Below, piece by piece: positions 15,161 to 24,436 of a stretch of 35,366 nt of DNA. This DNA is from Devosia psychrophila (GTDB taxonomy: Bacteria; Pseudomonadota; Alphaproteobacteria; Rhizobiales; Devosiaceae): the NCBI RefSeq assembly GCF_000971275.1, contig NZ_LAPV01000038.1, positions 1-35,366 on the forward strand, in the 5' to 3' direction. A program made the translations under genes and the position numbers. The first letter of the stretch is position 1. The number at the start of each line of letters is the position of its first letter. Below the pieces are notes generated by a model that worked only from the letters and a program-made list of their open reading frames with translations, ran no database searches and was not told where the DNA came from.

Positions 15161-16066
15161 ATGAAAGGCAGCGCGACCCATCTCTCAGCGTTGGAATCAG
15201 AAGCCATGTACATCATCCGCGAGGTCGTCGCGGAAGCGCGCAACCCCGTTATGCTGTTCTCGGCGGGCAAGGACTCTACCGTTATGGCGCACTTGGCCCT
15301 GCGCGCCTTCCACCCGAGCAAGCCGCCCTTCCCGCTCCTCCATGTCGATTCGACATGGGAATTCCGATCGCTTCTTGAGTTCCGCGATGCCTTCGCACGC
15401 GACCATGGGCTTGACCTGATCGTTTACGCCAACGAAGCGGGCCGCCAGCAGGGGATCAATCCATTTGACCATGGCGAGCACTACACCCGGATCATGCGAA
15501 CCGACGCACTCAAGTCGGCACTGGATGCAGGTGGCTATGATTTCATTCTTGGTGGAGCACGGCGCGATGAAGAAAAGTCTCGCGCCAAGGAACGCATCTT
15601 CTCGATCCGCAATGCAAACCACGTGTGGGACCCGCGACAGCAGCGGCCCGAACTTTGGAAACTTTTCAATACACGAATCTCTCCGGGGCAGACGGTTAGG
15701 GTCTTTCCGCTTTCGAATTGGACGGAGAACGATGTTCTGGCCTACGCGCTTTGGCGAAAGATCGAGCTGGCCCCACTTTACTTCGCCACGCCTCGTCCTG
15801 TCGTCGAGAGAGGGGGATCTCTCGTCGTCGTCGATGATGAGGCACGCATGCGGTTTCTCAAAGACGAGAAACCTGTTTTGCGATCCGTGCGGTTTCGCAC
15901 GCTCGGGTGCTGGCCCGTGACCGGCGCAATCCCCTCGAACGCTGTCGACATACGAGGTGTTGTTCTCGAGACCTCCGCGTCTATGACGTCTGAACGGCAA
16001 GGACGGATCAACGACGGCGAAGAAGGGGGATCGCTCGAGAAGAAGAAGCAGGAAGGGTACTTCTGA
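15161..16066 (+). CDS. cysD: Sulfate adenylyltransferase subunit 2 (CysD)
   Basis: 301 residues, close to the usual CysD length. Motifs in order: the PP-loop VMLFSAGKDSTVMAHLALRA near residue 30, GGARRDEEKSRAKER near residue 130, RVFPLSNWTENDV near residue 180, RFRTLGCWPVTGAI, and the C-terminal SERQGR ... EKKKQEGYF. CysD makes adenosine phosphosulfate from ATP and sulfate, driven by the GTPase CysN. No cysN is present here, where normally cysDN are adjacent. ATG 15161 has AAAGGAT upstream. The stop overlaps the DUF6671 start (TGATG), so the two are translationally coupled. CysN must come from elsewhere, or the protein has another role. Confidence 0.9.
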   Translation: MKGSATHLSALESEAMYIIREVVAEARNPVMLFSAGKDSTVMAHLALRAFHPSKPPFPLLHVDSTWEFRSLLEFRDAFARDHGLDLIVYANEAGRQQGINPFDHGEHYTRIMRTDALKSALDAGGYDFILGGARRDEEKSRAKERIFSIRNANHVWDPRQQRPELWKLFNTRISPGQTVRVFPLSNWTENDVLAYALWRKIELAPLYFATPRPVVERGGSLVVVDDEARMRFLKDEKPVLRSVRFRTLGCWPVTGAIPSNAVDIRGVVLETSASMTSERQGRINDGEEGGSLEKKKQEGYF

Positions 16067-16935
16067 TGCTTCGTCCCAACATGGGGCCCTATCAGAACAT
16101 TGCTGCGGTGCTGACCTCGATGCACGCCAAGGAGCGTGTCATCGGGCCGATCTTGCTAGACGAACTGGGATTGATCATCGGATTGGCGGAGGGCGTCAAC
16201 ACCGATCAATTCGGCACTTTCAGTCGTGAAGTTGAGCGGACGGGGTCTCAGCTAGATGCCGCCAGAGCCAAGATCGCCGTCGGCTTTCAACATGCGCCTT
16301 CCGCACGCGTCGGTTTGGCAAGCGAAGGCAGCTTCGGACCGCATCCTTACATCCCCTTCCTGGCGATCGGGCGCGAACTCGTTCTGATGGTCGATCGAGA
16401 GAGCGGCCTCGAACTGACCGGATACGATGCCAGCCCGGACACCAACTTTGGCCACGCTGTTGCGCGAGATCGCGAGGCGGCCCTCGCCTTTGCGCAGCGC
16501 GTTCGGTTTCCCGAGCACGGTCTGATCGTCATGGGCTGTCGGGACGAACAGCCTGCTCCTGACCTTCTGCTCATCAAGGACATTACCGACGTGACCGCAC
16601 TTGAAGCGGCAGTTCAGGAAGCCATTAGGCTTTGCGGCGCCGCCTTTGTCGAAACCGACATGCGGGCGCACCGCAACCCAACTCGCATGACCGCAATCGA
16701 GCGCGCGACACGTGATCTGGTGCGTCGGTTTCACAGTCAATGCCCGAATTGCGGCCATCGCGGCTTCGATGTGGTGGAGCGCATTCCCGGACTGCCTTGC
16801 GCGTGGTGCGGCGAGCCGACGAACGTGATCATGGCCGAAGCTCTCACCTGCCAATCATGCGGATACAGCGATGAACGATCAGTGGCAACTGCGCCCACAG
16901 CGGATCCCGGCCAGTGTTATGGGTGTAATCCCTAA
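16066..16935 (+). CDS. DUF6671 family protein with C-terminal zinc-ribbon motifs
   Basis: 289 residues. The N-terminal ~220 residues have the DUF6671 pattern: ASMHxKE-type start (TSMHAKERVIGPILLDELGL), GVNTDQFGTFSREVER, ASEGSFGPHPYIPF, and ETDMRAHRNPTRM near residue 205. The C-terminus carries four CxxC pairs (CPNCG, CAWCG, CQSCG, CYGC), enough for two zinc sites. The conserved Asp/Glu/His residues suggest an enzyme or metal-binding protein; the function is unknown. It is coupled to cysD by a 1-base overlap, so a role linked to the CysD product or to the same stress is plausible. Confidence 0.7.
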   Translation: MLRPNMGPYQNIAAVLTSMHAKERVIGPILLDELGLIIGLAEGVNTDQFGTFSREVERTGSQLDAARAKIAVGFQHAPSARVGLASEGSFGPHPYIPFLAIGRELVLMVDRESGLELTGYDASPDTNFGHAVARDREAALAFAQRVRFPEHGLIVMGCRDEQPAPDLLLIKDITDVTALEAAVQEAIRLCGAAFVETDMRAHRNPTRMTAIERATRDLVRRFHSQCPNCGHRGFDVVERIPGLPCAWCGEPTNVIMAEALTCQSCGYSDERSVATAPTADPGQCYGCNP

Positions 16936-16977
16936 AGCTCGAGCAAATGAACCCTCATACAGGATCAGAGATTTGAG

Positions 16978-17217
16978 ATGAACAACAGTTTTGAACCGAA
17001 AAAACCAGGAATCAAAACCGAATCCGCGATGGAGAGGCAAATTTCTTTTGTTCTGGCCCATCCCGGTATGAGCGCATGGTTGAAGACCGCTTTGAGCGAT
17101 GCGCTTCATCGCGATCCGATCTCAGTCCTGAACGACTTGGAGATTCTCAATCTCATTCTGCGCAATCGATCAGAGATGTTGATCGCCGAGAAATACAGTT
17201 CACATGATCCCCGCTAA
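16978..17217 (+). CDS. 79-residue protein of unknown function
   Basis: A small, mostly helical cytoplasmic protein (ERQISFVLAHPGMSAWLKTA, SVLNDLEILNLILRNRSEML) with a basic, unstructured N-terminus. Not recognised. It follows DUF6671 by 42 bases on the same strand, so it is probably the last gene of the cysD operon. It ends 33 bases before the end of the convergent pyrC gene. The start ATG at 16978 has only a weak ribosome site. Confidence 0.5.
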   Translation: MNNSFEPKKPGIKTESAMERQISFVLAHPGMSAWLKTALSDALHRDPISVLNDLEILNLILRNRSEMLIAEKYSSHDPR

Positions 17218-17226
17218 CGCTTGCTT

Positions 17227-17243
17227 TCTGCCTTTAGGGCAGA
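17227..17243. terminator. Small hairpin between convergent operons
   Basis: The stem TCTGCC/GGCAGA with the loop TTTAG lies in the 33-base gap between the 79-aa gene and pyrC, which face each other. It lacks a T-run on either strand. It may serve as a weak bidirectional terminator. Confidence 0.35.
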
Positions 17244-17930
17244 GAGGAATCTATAGGCTCCGGCCTAGGATAGACCATCGAAGGGCTTCACCAGCATGGA
17301 ATGGGACGAGATCCGATCCGTCCAACTCGATCTTTTCCGGGACGCGATTTTGGCGCCGCTCCAACGCTACGAAGGTTTCGTTAAGCGGAAGATCATAGAA
17401 GCGCGGGCCGTTCTCCGATGCGAAGGCTTCGAGATTATCGAACGCGCCTTCCTCATCAAATACCGTCGCATAACTTTCCAGCGCGAAGGGCGCGTTGAAG
17501 ATGCCAGCGCACCCGCAGGCGGATTCCTTGTCGCCGACGGCAAGGGGCGCCGAATCTGTACCAAGGAAGAATTTCGTCGAACCGGACGTCGCGGCCCTTC
17601 GCAAGGCGAGCCGATGCGGCTCTCGTTTGACGATCGGCAAGCAATAGAAATGGGGCCGGATACCGCCGTCGAACATAGCGTTACGATTGATCGTCATATG
17701 GTGCGGCGTGATGGTGGAAGCCAGATTCGGGCCGCTGGACTCCACGAATGCAACAGCGTCGGCGGTCGTGATGTGTTCAAAAACCACCTTGAGGGCCGGA
17801 AAGTCGGCAATCAGCTTTGCAAGTGTGCGTTCGATGAAGACGGCCTCCCGGTCAAAAATATCGACATCGCTGTCCGTGACCTCGCCATGCAGCAGCAGGG
17901 GCATGCCGATCCGCTGCATGACCTCAAGCA

Positions 17931-17935
17931 CTGAG
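17931..17935. repeat. Target-site duplication, left copy (CTGAG)
   Basis: CTGAG borders the left end of the IS701-like element. The identical CTGAG lies at 19316-19320 just outside the right end. Removing one copy with the element restores the pyrC frame. Confidence 0.8.
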
Positions 17936-17958
17936 CTCGACTTTGTACGATTTTCTGG

Positions 17959-18240
17959 TCATGTCCATGTCCAGAAGACGCCCTCATTTGCAATGAACTC
18001 GAGGGCATCGTCGAGAGGTATGACGACGCCGCCCATGTCATCGACGTCCTCCCATTTGCGCCGGTGTGACCAATATCCGAGCCGGACCTCCTCGCTTTGG
18101 CCTGTCGGCTTGAGCCGGGCAATCGGTGCCTCAGTTTCCAACAGATAGAGGTAGTAGGCGCCATTGTCCTTGTAGTAGCCCACGCCGCCGCCATTGGCGC
18201 GGTCGAAGGCTTCGATGCGGAGGGCGATATCGTCTTGCAT
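17959..18240 (-). CDS. 93-residue protein of unknown function carried inside the IS
   Basis: The frame from ATG 18240 encodes a compact, acidic protein (LRIEAFDRANGGGVGYYKDN, GAYYLYLLETEAPIARLKP, VVIPLDDALEFIANEG) that looks like a real alpha/beta domain rather than a shadow frame. I do not recognise the family. No good ribosome site is visible upstream. It lies between the left terminal repeat and the truncated transposase, opposite in strand, so it is either a passenger gene or a fragment picked up by recombination. Confidence 0.45.
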   Translation of the reverse strand: MQDDIALRIEAFDRANGGGVGYYKDNGAYYLYLLETEAPIARLKPTGQSEEVRLGYWSHRRKWEDVDDMGGVVIPLDDALEFIANEGVFWTWT

Positions 18241-18261
18241 GCGTCGATCATACACGGGAGC

Positions 18262-19315
18262 AAGTTGGGGACGCAGGATCACCGCGCGCGGTATCTATCG
18301 CGATCCCGTGCGTTCCAGTCATGGCCATTTCGTCAAGGCCAGCGGCTTGCGCTGGTTGAGCTTCATGGTGCTGACGCCGGTTCCGTGGGCGGGTGTCGTC
18401 AAGGCCCTGCCAGTGCTGACCCTGCTCGCTCCATCGGAGCGATCCGACCACCAGCGTGGCCTCAGGCACAAGCTGCTGACCGACTGGGCCCGCCAAGGTA
18501 TCCTGCAGCTCTGTCGCTGGTTGCCGGGGCGCGATATCGTCTTCGTGGGTGATAGCAGTTTTGCCGTCCACGAGTTGGCCCACGCCCCCCCGGGCCGGGC
18601 AACACTCATCAGTCGGCTTCGGCTCGACGCCAACTTCTTCGCACCCCCTGCCAGGCGGGACGCCCATACCATGGGGCGCCCGGCCCAGAAGGGACGCCCC
18701 TGCCCAAGCTGAAGACGCTACTCTCGAACCCGGCCACACCATGGCGCAAGATCACCGTGTCCGCATGGTATGGTCACAAGCAGGCAAAGACGCTCGAGAT
18801 CACGTCGGATACTGCCTTGTGGTACCGTCCTGGCATGCCCCCCAGGCCGGTCCGCTGGGTGTTGGTTAGGGACCCCGAAGGCAAGCGAGCCCCACGAGCC
18901 TTCTTCAGCACCGATATCGCTCTCGATCCCACAGACATCATGGCGCTGTTCGTTCGACGTTGGCAGGTCGAGGTTACCTTTGCAGAAACGCGGGCCCATC
19001 TGGGTGTCGAAACCCAGCGGCAATGGTCCGACAAAGCGATCGAACGGACTACCCCTGCCTTGCTCGGTCTCTATAGTTTCGTCTCGCTATGGGCTTGCGA
19101 TCGGCTAAGCACTGCCAGCACGCCCTATGCCGCGGCGTGGTATCGCAAGACCAACCTCACCTCCACCGACGCCATCGGCGCAGTCCGCCTCGCTCTGTGG
19201 GTCGGGGACATTTACCGACACTCTCCGCCAAACCGGGAACAACATAAAATCCCCCAGACCGTCTCGTCCGGATGGCCGAGGCCCTCTGCTTCGCCGCATA
19301 ATGTACAAAGTCGAG
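18262..19315 (+). pseudogene. IS701-like transposase, N-terminus lost and frameshifted
   Basis: Similarity begins at RITARGIYRDPVRSSHGHFV, so about 120 N-terminal residues with the first catalytic Asp are absent. FVGDSSFAVHELAHA carries the second Asp. Near 18700 one C is missing (CGCCCCTGCCCAAG should give RPLPKLKTLL), which shifts the frame; the rest follows from SAWYGHKQAKTLEI to the catalytic Glu region RRWQVEVTFAETRAHLG. The frame reads through the IS end into pyrC. No functional enzyme is made. Confidence 0.8.
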
Positions 19316-19320
19316 CTGAG
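19316..19320. repeat. Target-site duplication, right copy (CTGAG)
   Basis: Identical to 17931-17935 and directly outside the right terminal repeat of the IS701-like element. Confidence 0.8.
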
Positions 19321-19713
19321 TGGATGTTTCGGATGTCCGTGACGCCATGGGCCGAGTTTGTGGTGGCGTGCGCGGGATAAAGCTTGCAGGCTGTGAAGAC
19401 GCCTTCGGCAAAACCACGCTCGACTTCGCTGGCATCAATGGTGTCGGTGAGGTAGCAGGTCATCAAGGGGACAAAGACCAGGCCTGGCTCAAGAGCCGCC
19501 ACGATCCGTTCTCGATATGCCTTCGCGGCCGCGGCGGTCGTGATCGGCGGACTGAGACTGGGCATCACAATGGCCCGTGCAAACTGCCTGGCCGTGTAGT
19601 TGACGACGGATTTGAGCATCGCTCCATCACGAAGATGGACATGCCAGTCATCGGGGCGCCGAAGCCTCACGCTAGTCACAACTTTTTCGGCGCCGCCGGG
19701 AACGTCTGCGACG

Positions 19714-21477
19714 TCAGATGTCGGCATAGATGTGATCCTCGGCCGCAGCGCCAGGATGGGTCACGGCGCCATACCGGGCAGGGCCGACAGTCTGGGCATA
19801 CTTCCAGATTGTACCGGACTGAAAACCATGTCTGCGTGGCGCCCAGTTTGTGCGACGGGTCGCGAGCGTGGCATCGTCGAGCCGTATCGACAGGATGCCG
19901 GCGTCGGCGTCAATATCGATAATGTCGCCGTCTTCGATCAGCGCGATCGGGCCGCCAGTGGCGGCTTCCGGTCCGACATGGCCGATGCAGAGGCCCCTAG
20001 TCGCCCCCGAGAACCGGCCATCCGTGATCATCGCCACCTTCTCACCCATGCCTTGGCCATAGATGGCAGACGTGGTGGCGAGCATTTCCCGCATTCCAGG
20101 TCCGCCGCGTGGGCCTTCGTAGCGAATGACAATGACGTCGCCGGCCGCGTAACGGCGCGCCATAACGGCTGCAAAGGCGTCTTCCTCGCGCTCAAAGACA
20201 CGGGCGGGTCCGCTGAAGGTCAGCGTGTGAAGCCCGGCGACTTTAACAATCGCACCGTCGGGTGCGAGATTGCCCTTTAGCCCAGTCAGTCCGCCCGTGG
20301 GCGAAAGAGCGCGCGCAGTTGGAAACACAACATTCTGGTCGTTCGGCACGCAAACACCTGCAAGGTTTTCTGCAAGGCTCCGACCCGTCACAGTCAAACA
20401 TTCTCCGTGCAGGAAACCTCCATCGAGCAGCGCCTTCAGAACCACGGGTACGCCCCCGATATCGTAGACGTCCTTGGCAAGGTAGCGTCCGCCCGGCTTA
20501 AGATCTGCAATCAGCGGCGTTCTCTTGAAAATCTCTGCGACGTCGAAGAGATCGAATTCGATCCCTGCTTCGTGCGCCATTGCTGGGAGATGCAGCGCGG
20601 CGTTGGTTGACCCTCCCGTAGCGGCGACCACGGCGGCTGCGTTTTCGAGGGATTTTCTGGTGACGATGTCTCGTGGCCGGATGCCGCTTTTCAACAACTC
20701 CATGACCGCGCGGCCAGCAGCCTCGGCGTATCGGTCGCGGGATTCGTAAGGGGCAGGCGTTCCGGCCGAGCCCGGCAGGGCAAGACCTATCGCCTCGGAG
20801 ACGTAAGCCATGCTGTTGGCAGTATATTGACCGCCGCATGAGCCAGCCGATGGACAGGCGACAGTTTCCAACTCAGCAAGGTCCGCATCAGAGATTGTTC
20901 CAGCCGCATGGGCACCGACGGCCTCGAAGACGTCGAGCACCGTGACATCCTTTCCGCGAAACCGGCCCGGCAGGATCGATCCGCCGTAGAGGAAGACGGA
21001 CGGCACATTGAGGCGAAGCATTGCCATCATTAGGCCAGGCAGGGTCTTGTCGCAGCCCGCGAGCCCTACCAACGCATCGTAGCAGTGGCCACGGACGGTA
21101 ATTTCCACAGAATCTGCGATGACTTCCCGGCTGACCAGCGATGCTTTCATCCCGGCGTGGCCCATGGCGATGCCATCGGTAACAGTGATAGTTGTAAACT
21201 CGCGCGGCGTGCCACCTCCCGCAGTGACGCCACGCTTTGCGGCCTGAGCCTGACGCGAAAGCGTGATGTTGCAGGGAGCTGCCTCATTCCAGGTCGTCAC
21301 AACACCAACGAACGGCTGAGCGATCTCCTCGCTGGACAGCCCCATAGCGTAGAGGAACGACCGGTGTGGCGCGCGCTCTGGTCCAACTGTCGTATGGCGG
21401 CTTGGAAGTCGAGACTTGTCGAGCCGATTGGGTTGCTCTCCAATGGGTGGGACGGTGCCTTTGGGTCCGTTGGTCAT
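19714..21477 (-). CDS. ilvD: Dihydroxy-acid dehydratase (IlvD)
   Basis: 587 residues of the IlvD/Edd family. The Fe-S cysteines sit in [26 protein letters not shown] and [36 protein letters not shown] and [20 protein letters not shown] are typical of dihydroxy-acid dehydratase rather than phosphogluconate dehydratase. It converts dihydroxyvalerates to keto acids in valine/isoleucine synthesis in the cytoplasm. The start ATGA overlaps the stop of the HTH gene by four bases, and the 3' end overlaps pyrC by 14. Nothing in the active site looks degraded. Being outside an ilv cluster, it is probably a second copy. Confidence 0.9.
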   Translation of the reverse strand: MTNGPKGTVPPIGEQPNRLDKSRLPSRHTTVGPERAPHRSFLYAMGLSSEEIAQPFVGVVTTWNEAAPCNITLSRQAQAAKRGVTAGGGTPREFTTITVTDGIAMGHAGMKASLVSREVIADSVEITVRGHCYDALVGLAGCDKTLPGLMMAMLRLNVPSVFLYGGSILPGRFRGKDVTVLDVFEAVGAHAAGTISDADLAELETVACPSAGSCGGQYTANSMAYVSEAIGLALPGSAGTPAPYESRDRYAEAAGRAVMELLKSGIRPRDIVTRKSLENAAAVVAATGGSTNAALHLPAMAHEAGIEFDLFDVAEIFKRTPLIADLKPGGRYLAKDVYDIGGVPVVLKALLDGGFLHGECLTVTGRSLAENLAGVCVPNDQNVVFPTARALSPTGGLTGLKGNLAPDGAIVKVAGLHTLTFSGPARVFEREEDAFAAVMARRYAAGDVIVIRYEGPRGGPGMREMLATTSAIYGQGMGEKVAMITDGRFSGATRGLCIGHVGPEAATGGPIALIEDGDIIDIDADAGILSIRLDDATLATRRTNWAPRRHGFQSGTIWKYAQTVGPARYGAVTHPGAAAEDHIYADI

Positions 21478-21683
21478 GGCTGCGGCTCCGATTGTTGCGC
21501 CGCAGGTGCACGGTTAGCGTGGGCGTCGAGGAATTGTTCGAGGTCACGAACAGCGATCCGCCACTCACGACCGATCCGTATGGCTCTAACGTCGCCAGCC
21601 TTGATCAGTCCCCTCAACGTGGCCTCGCTCAACTTCAGAAGTTCGGCGGTCTCCTGCAGTGTCAGGAGTGGTTTGCGCAGCAT
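21474..21683 (-). CDS. Excisionase-family HTH protein
   Basis: 69 residues. Residues 6-55 form the MerR-like/excisionase helix-turn-helix ([39 protein letters not shown]), followed by a short Gln/Ala tail. Such proteins bind DNA, and some act as small regulators. It is the first gene of an operon with ilvD and pyrC (4-base overlap with ilvD), so it may control that operon rather than phage excision. No integrase is nearby. Start ATG 21683. Confidence 0.7.
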   Translation of the reverse strand: MLRKPLLTLQETAELLKLSEATLRGLIKAGDVRAIRIGREWRIAVRDLEQFLDAHANRAPAAQQSEPQP

Positions 21684-22018
21684 GACCAGAAGAGCCTCAT
21701 TCCCGTATGCTCAACTGCAGATTCGCCTGGGTGAGCGTTGTGCAACATAGTTTGGCATTAATAGACCGCACGATACAGCGAATTACGTCACCAGACACCA
21801 AAGCGTTGCAAAATTAGTCAAAACTGCTGGACGATCAGGCCCACATTGCGGACCGATTCAGTGAACGCCTTGGTTGACGCAGCCTTTCAGACCCGGGGCC
21901 TTCAAGCTGAAAGATTAGCAACCAATGCGGTCCTCAATGGCCAAGCAAGCGGGCAAAGCATGTGCCGGACGGTTTGTCCGTTTTATATTGCCCTTCATTT
22001 TTCAAACCGCTAGTCGAT
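21684..22018. other. Intergenic region between dabA and the HTH-ilvD-pyrC operon
   Basis: 335 bases without a convincing gene. It must hold the promoter of the HTH-ilvD-pyrC operon and the 3' end of the dab transcript, both on the minus strand. A short dyad GGACGGTTTGTCC at ~21968 is followed on the plus strand by TTTTAT, but no plus-strand gene leads to it. No TCGTT-N7-AACGA dyad is seen here. Confidence 0.4.
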
Positions 22019-24418
22019 CTACTGCTGGCTGTGAACGTTGCTCATCTCAGTCCATTCTAGATTGCCGGCGTACCGCCAAGCCATCCGCCCCGTTTCTTCA
22101 AGGGCAAACAGATGCAGCCAGCCGTTGTCAAACAGGGCCCGCACGTTGTCGTGGCGGCTCAGAACATCGCTCATCGCCTGGCACGGCGCCTCGATACACA
22201 CTGAAAGACGGAGCGGTTCGTGGGCATATTCTTCGCCGTCATGGACCGATTGCCACGGCAGCCCAGCCCTGAGCAGCCCCCCATTGCCCTCAACCACACC
22301 AATTCCGCCGGTGACATTGTGTAGGAGCTTGTTCCCACCACCGAAGACCTCGGGCGCGACCGTTGATCCGTAATACTGCAGGCTGATCCAGCTCGCGACC
22401 ACGACCGGCGCCGTGAGGATCAATTCCAGAACGCCGAAGCTTCCGTCTTGCTTCCAGTCGTAGTCATGCAAGAAAGCTTGTCCCTCCAAGTTCTTTCCCG
22501 CCGTGCGCTGTCTTGGTGCTGCGATGAACGCCTTGCATCCGGCGAGTGCCCATTCAGGCCGCGTCTCTGCCCAGTCGCGACTGCGCTTTGCAACATCTTT
22601 TTCGCCTGCTGCCCGCGGCAGCCGGAGGGCGCGCTCTCCCCGGGCGAGCTTGCCCGCCGCAGCGAGCCACGCACTGACGTGACCGATATCGGTGCGATGG
22701 GTGTCGGAGGCCTGATCTTGGGCGAAAAGGGTCACCTGATCGGTTGTTGTATCGTGCAGCGCCGCCAGGAAAAGCGTGTCCGAAGGAATGTCGATCCCGT
22801 TCGTCGCCAACCCCGTCCTCACAGCCGGATCGTTCAGCAGAGCAGCAAGCAGGCGGGCATTGACGTCTCCTGCATGGCCTCCGCAGGCGCCGCAATGGAG
22901 CCCGCTGGCGTGCGGGTTGTTGGCGACATTGGCGCCGTGCCCGGCCAGCAAGACGAGCCGCGCAAAGCCGGTGGTCAGCGACATTGCCCGAAGCACCGTC
23001 TCGGCAGCCGCGGTTCGGGTTTCAAGATCCAACGCTGGGTCGAGACGGGGCGCGGGATCGCTCGTCGCAGGCGCGCCGTTAAGGCCCAGGGCATCGCTCA
23101 AGAGCTCGCCGACATAGATCGGACCCGTTGCCTCGACAAAGGCGAAGGAGGAAACTGCGGCAAGCTTGAACCGTCCCCAGGCGCGCGTCGCCCGCGCCTT
23201 GATCCGCGCGGACTGATCAGCTGCCGCAAAGTCCGATGTCCCTGAGTGGGACTTGATTGCTGGCTTGAGCAGCACTGGCAACCGCAACTCCTCGACGTCG
23301 GACGCAAAGCGACGGTGCGCCGTGGTAAGTCCGAAAAAGCCAGCGAAGCCGATCGTCTGTATCCGTGGGTTCACGCTTTCGAGTGCACGGCGGAGAACCT
23401 CTGAGCGCACGTCGATGCAGAATGCGGCCTGCAGCAATGGACGAACTTGGTTTGTCTTTGGAGATGGTGTCGCCAGTATCTCTGCAAGCGCCCGCTGGGC
23501 CGAGCGCTCGGCTGCTTCTTGCAGTATCGCGTCGCTCACGAGGTCAGGAGTTGCTTCGACCACAGCGGCATGCTCTGCCCTAGCACTCGCCCACTTTTCG
23601 GCAATTTGCTGGCCATATCGAAGGAACAAAGTCTCTTCCCAGATCAGTCGGATTGCGATGAAATCTGTGATTGTTTGGTCCGATCCGCCGGCGAGTTCTG
23701 CTTGCCAGAGCTCGTAGCGGGCATACTGCGCCCAGCCGCCCAGTGTCATCAGCAACTGATGGAAGTAGGTTTCTGATGCCATAGTCTGAAGGCCCAGCCG
23801 AGGGGCGGCGCGGGCGATCAGTATGATGGCACTATCTGGGGCGTCTGCGACATGACGGGCAAATCCGGGCAGGCCGGCGATTTCTGGCGTTAGGTCGTGG
23901 GTGGCCACGGCCTGCCAGGCCGCATAGGCGCCCTTGCCATTCGGCGCAGCCCAAAGTGCCTGTCCCTTGTCGAAGTATCCTGCCGCCCAGGCACCAAACC
24001 GCTCGGCGATTAGGCCCGGCCAGTCGATACCGGAGACATCGGCGGCGAGATCTGCGATCGTTGGGATAGCCTTGGGCTTTGGCACATCCAAAGCTGCAGC
24101 AACCTTGAGGGCAGCCAGATCTGCTGGCCTCAAATGCGCCGGCGCCTTCGTCCAGGCCGCCAACAGGTCCTCGTCGGATATCGCGCCGCTTGCAATCTTC
24201 GCACTAAACCACCCCCTTGGCATGGTTACGGCGACACCCGCGACCCGGGCAAGTCGTGCGCCCGCTATTGCCAGACTCTCGCCGGTCTGCCCGAGGAAGG
24301 GGTTAACGGCGACGCTCGACGCCAGAGGCCAAAGAGGAGGAACGGCCCGAGCCGCACGATCCGCCGCGGTCTCGAAGAATTCCAGATCGGCCAGCACCGA
24401 AGGATCGGTTTGAGACAT
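22019..24418 (-). CDS. dabA: Inorganic carbon transporter subunit DabA
   Basis: 799 residues of the DabA (DUF2309/UPF0753) family, the cytoplasmic, carbonic-anhydrase-like zinc subunit of the DAB bicarbonate uptake system. The four metal ligands known in Halothiobacillus DabA are visible: Cys and Asp in FCIDVRSE, His in [11 protein letters not shown], and Cys in GLHCGACGG 15 residues later, the spacing found in the known protein. It is thought to hydrate CO2 vectorially, driven by ion flow through DabB. I start at ATG 24418, with GGAG upstream; a TTG at 24424 adds two residues. It follows dabB by 18 bases. Confidence 0.92.
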   Translation of the reverse strand: MSQTDPSVLADLEFFETAADRAARAVPPLWPLASSVAVNPFLGQTGESLAIAGARLARVAGVAVTMPRGWFSAKIASGAISDEDLLAAWTKAPAHLRPADLAALKVAAALDVPKPKAIPTIADLAADVSGIDWPGLIAERFGAWAAGYFDKGQALWAAPNGKGAYAAWQAVATHDLTPEIAGLPGFARHVADAPDSAIILIARAAPRLGLQTMASETYFHQLLMTLGGWAQYARYELWQAELAGGSDQTITDFIAIRLIWEETLFLRYGQQIAEKWASARAEHAAVVEATPDLVSDAILQEAAERSAQRALAEILATPSPKTNQVRPLLQAAFCIDVRSEVLRRALESVNPRIQTIGFAGFFGLTTAHRRFASDVEELRLPVLLKPAIKSHSGTSDFAAADQSARIKARATRAWGRFKLAAVSSFAFVEATGPIYVGELLSDALGLNGAPATSDPAPRLDPALDLETRTAAAETVLRAMSLTTGFARLVLLAGHGANVANNPHASGLHCGACGGHAGDVNARLLAALLNDPAVRTGLATNGIDIPSDTLFLAALHDTTTDQVTLFAQDQASDTHRTDIGHVSAWLAAAGKLARGERALRLPRAAGEKDVAKRSRDWAETRPEWALAGCKAFIAAPRQRTAGKNLEGQAFLHDYDWKQDGSFGVLELILTAPVVVASWISLQYYGSTVAPEVFGGGNKLLHNVTGGIGVVEGNGGLLRAGLPWQSVHDGEEYAHEPLRLSVCIEAPCQAMSDVLSRHDNVRALFDNGWLHLFALEETGRMAWRYAGNLEWTEMSNVHSQQ

Positions 24419-24436
24419 GTTCAAGCTCCAGATTGA

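Larger units (their letters stand above)
17936..19315 (+). mobile_element. IS701-like element with both ends, carrying a foreign ORF
   Basis: 1380 bases bounded by the perfect 13-base inverted repeat CTCGACTTTGTAC / GTACAAAGTCGAG and flanked by CTGAG on both sides. IS701 elements usually duplicate 4 bases; 4 or 5 both fit depending on how the terminal G is assigned. Inside, the transposase lacks its N-terminal third. That place is taken by an unrelated 93-residue gene on the minus strand. The insertion splits pyrC. Confidence 0.85.
17251..19727 (-). pseudogene. pyrC: Dihydroorotase-like PyrC paralog, interrupted by IS
   Basis: The gene is split into 19727-19316 and 17930-17251. Removing the insert and one CTGAG copy gives an unbroken 363-residue frame (junction [20 protein letters not shown]), matching class II PyrC. 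The metal ligands are kept: WHVHLRDG (His29, His31), the Lys in [27 protein letters not shown] and the Asp in LGTDSAP. Of the three residues that bind the dihydroorotate carboxylate in E. coli, Arg is kept, but Asn44 is Ser (VMPSLSPP) and His254 is Leu (SAPL). The substrate may therefore differ. It overlaps ilvD by 14 bases as the last gene of the HTH-ilvD-pyrC operon. As it stands it is disrupted. Confidence 0.85.

Noticed and set aside
21474..21683. Excisionase gene as sign of a prophage
   Set aside because: No integrase, attachment repeat or phage structural gene is present; the gene overlaps ilvD and is better read as part of that operon.
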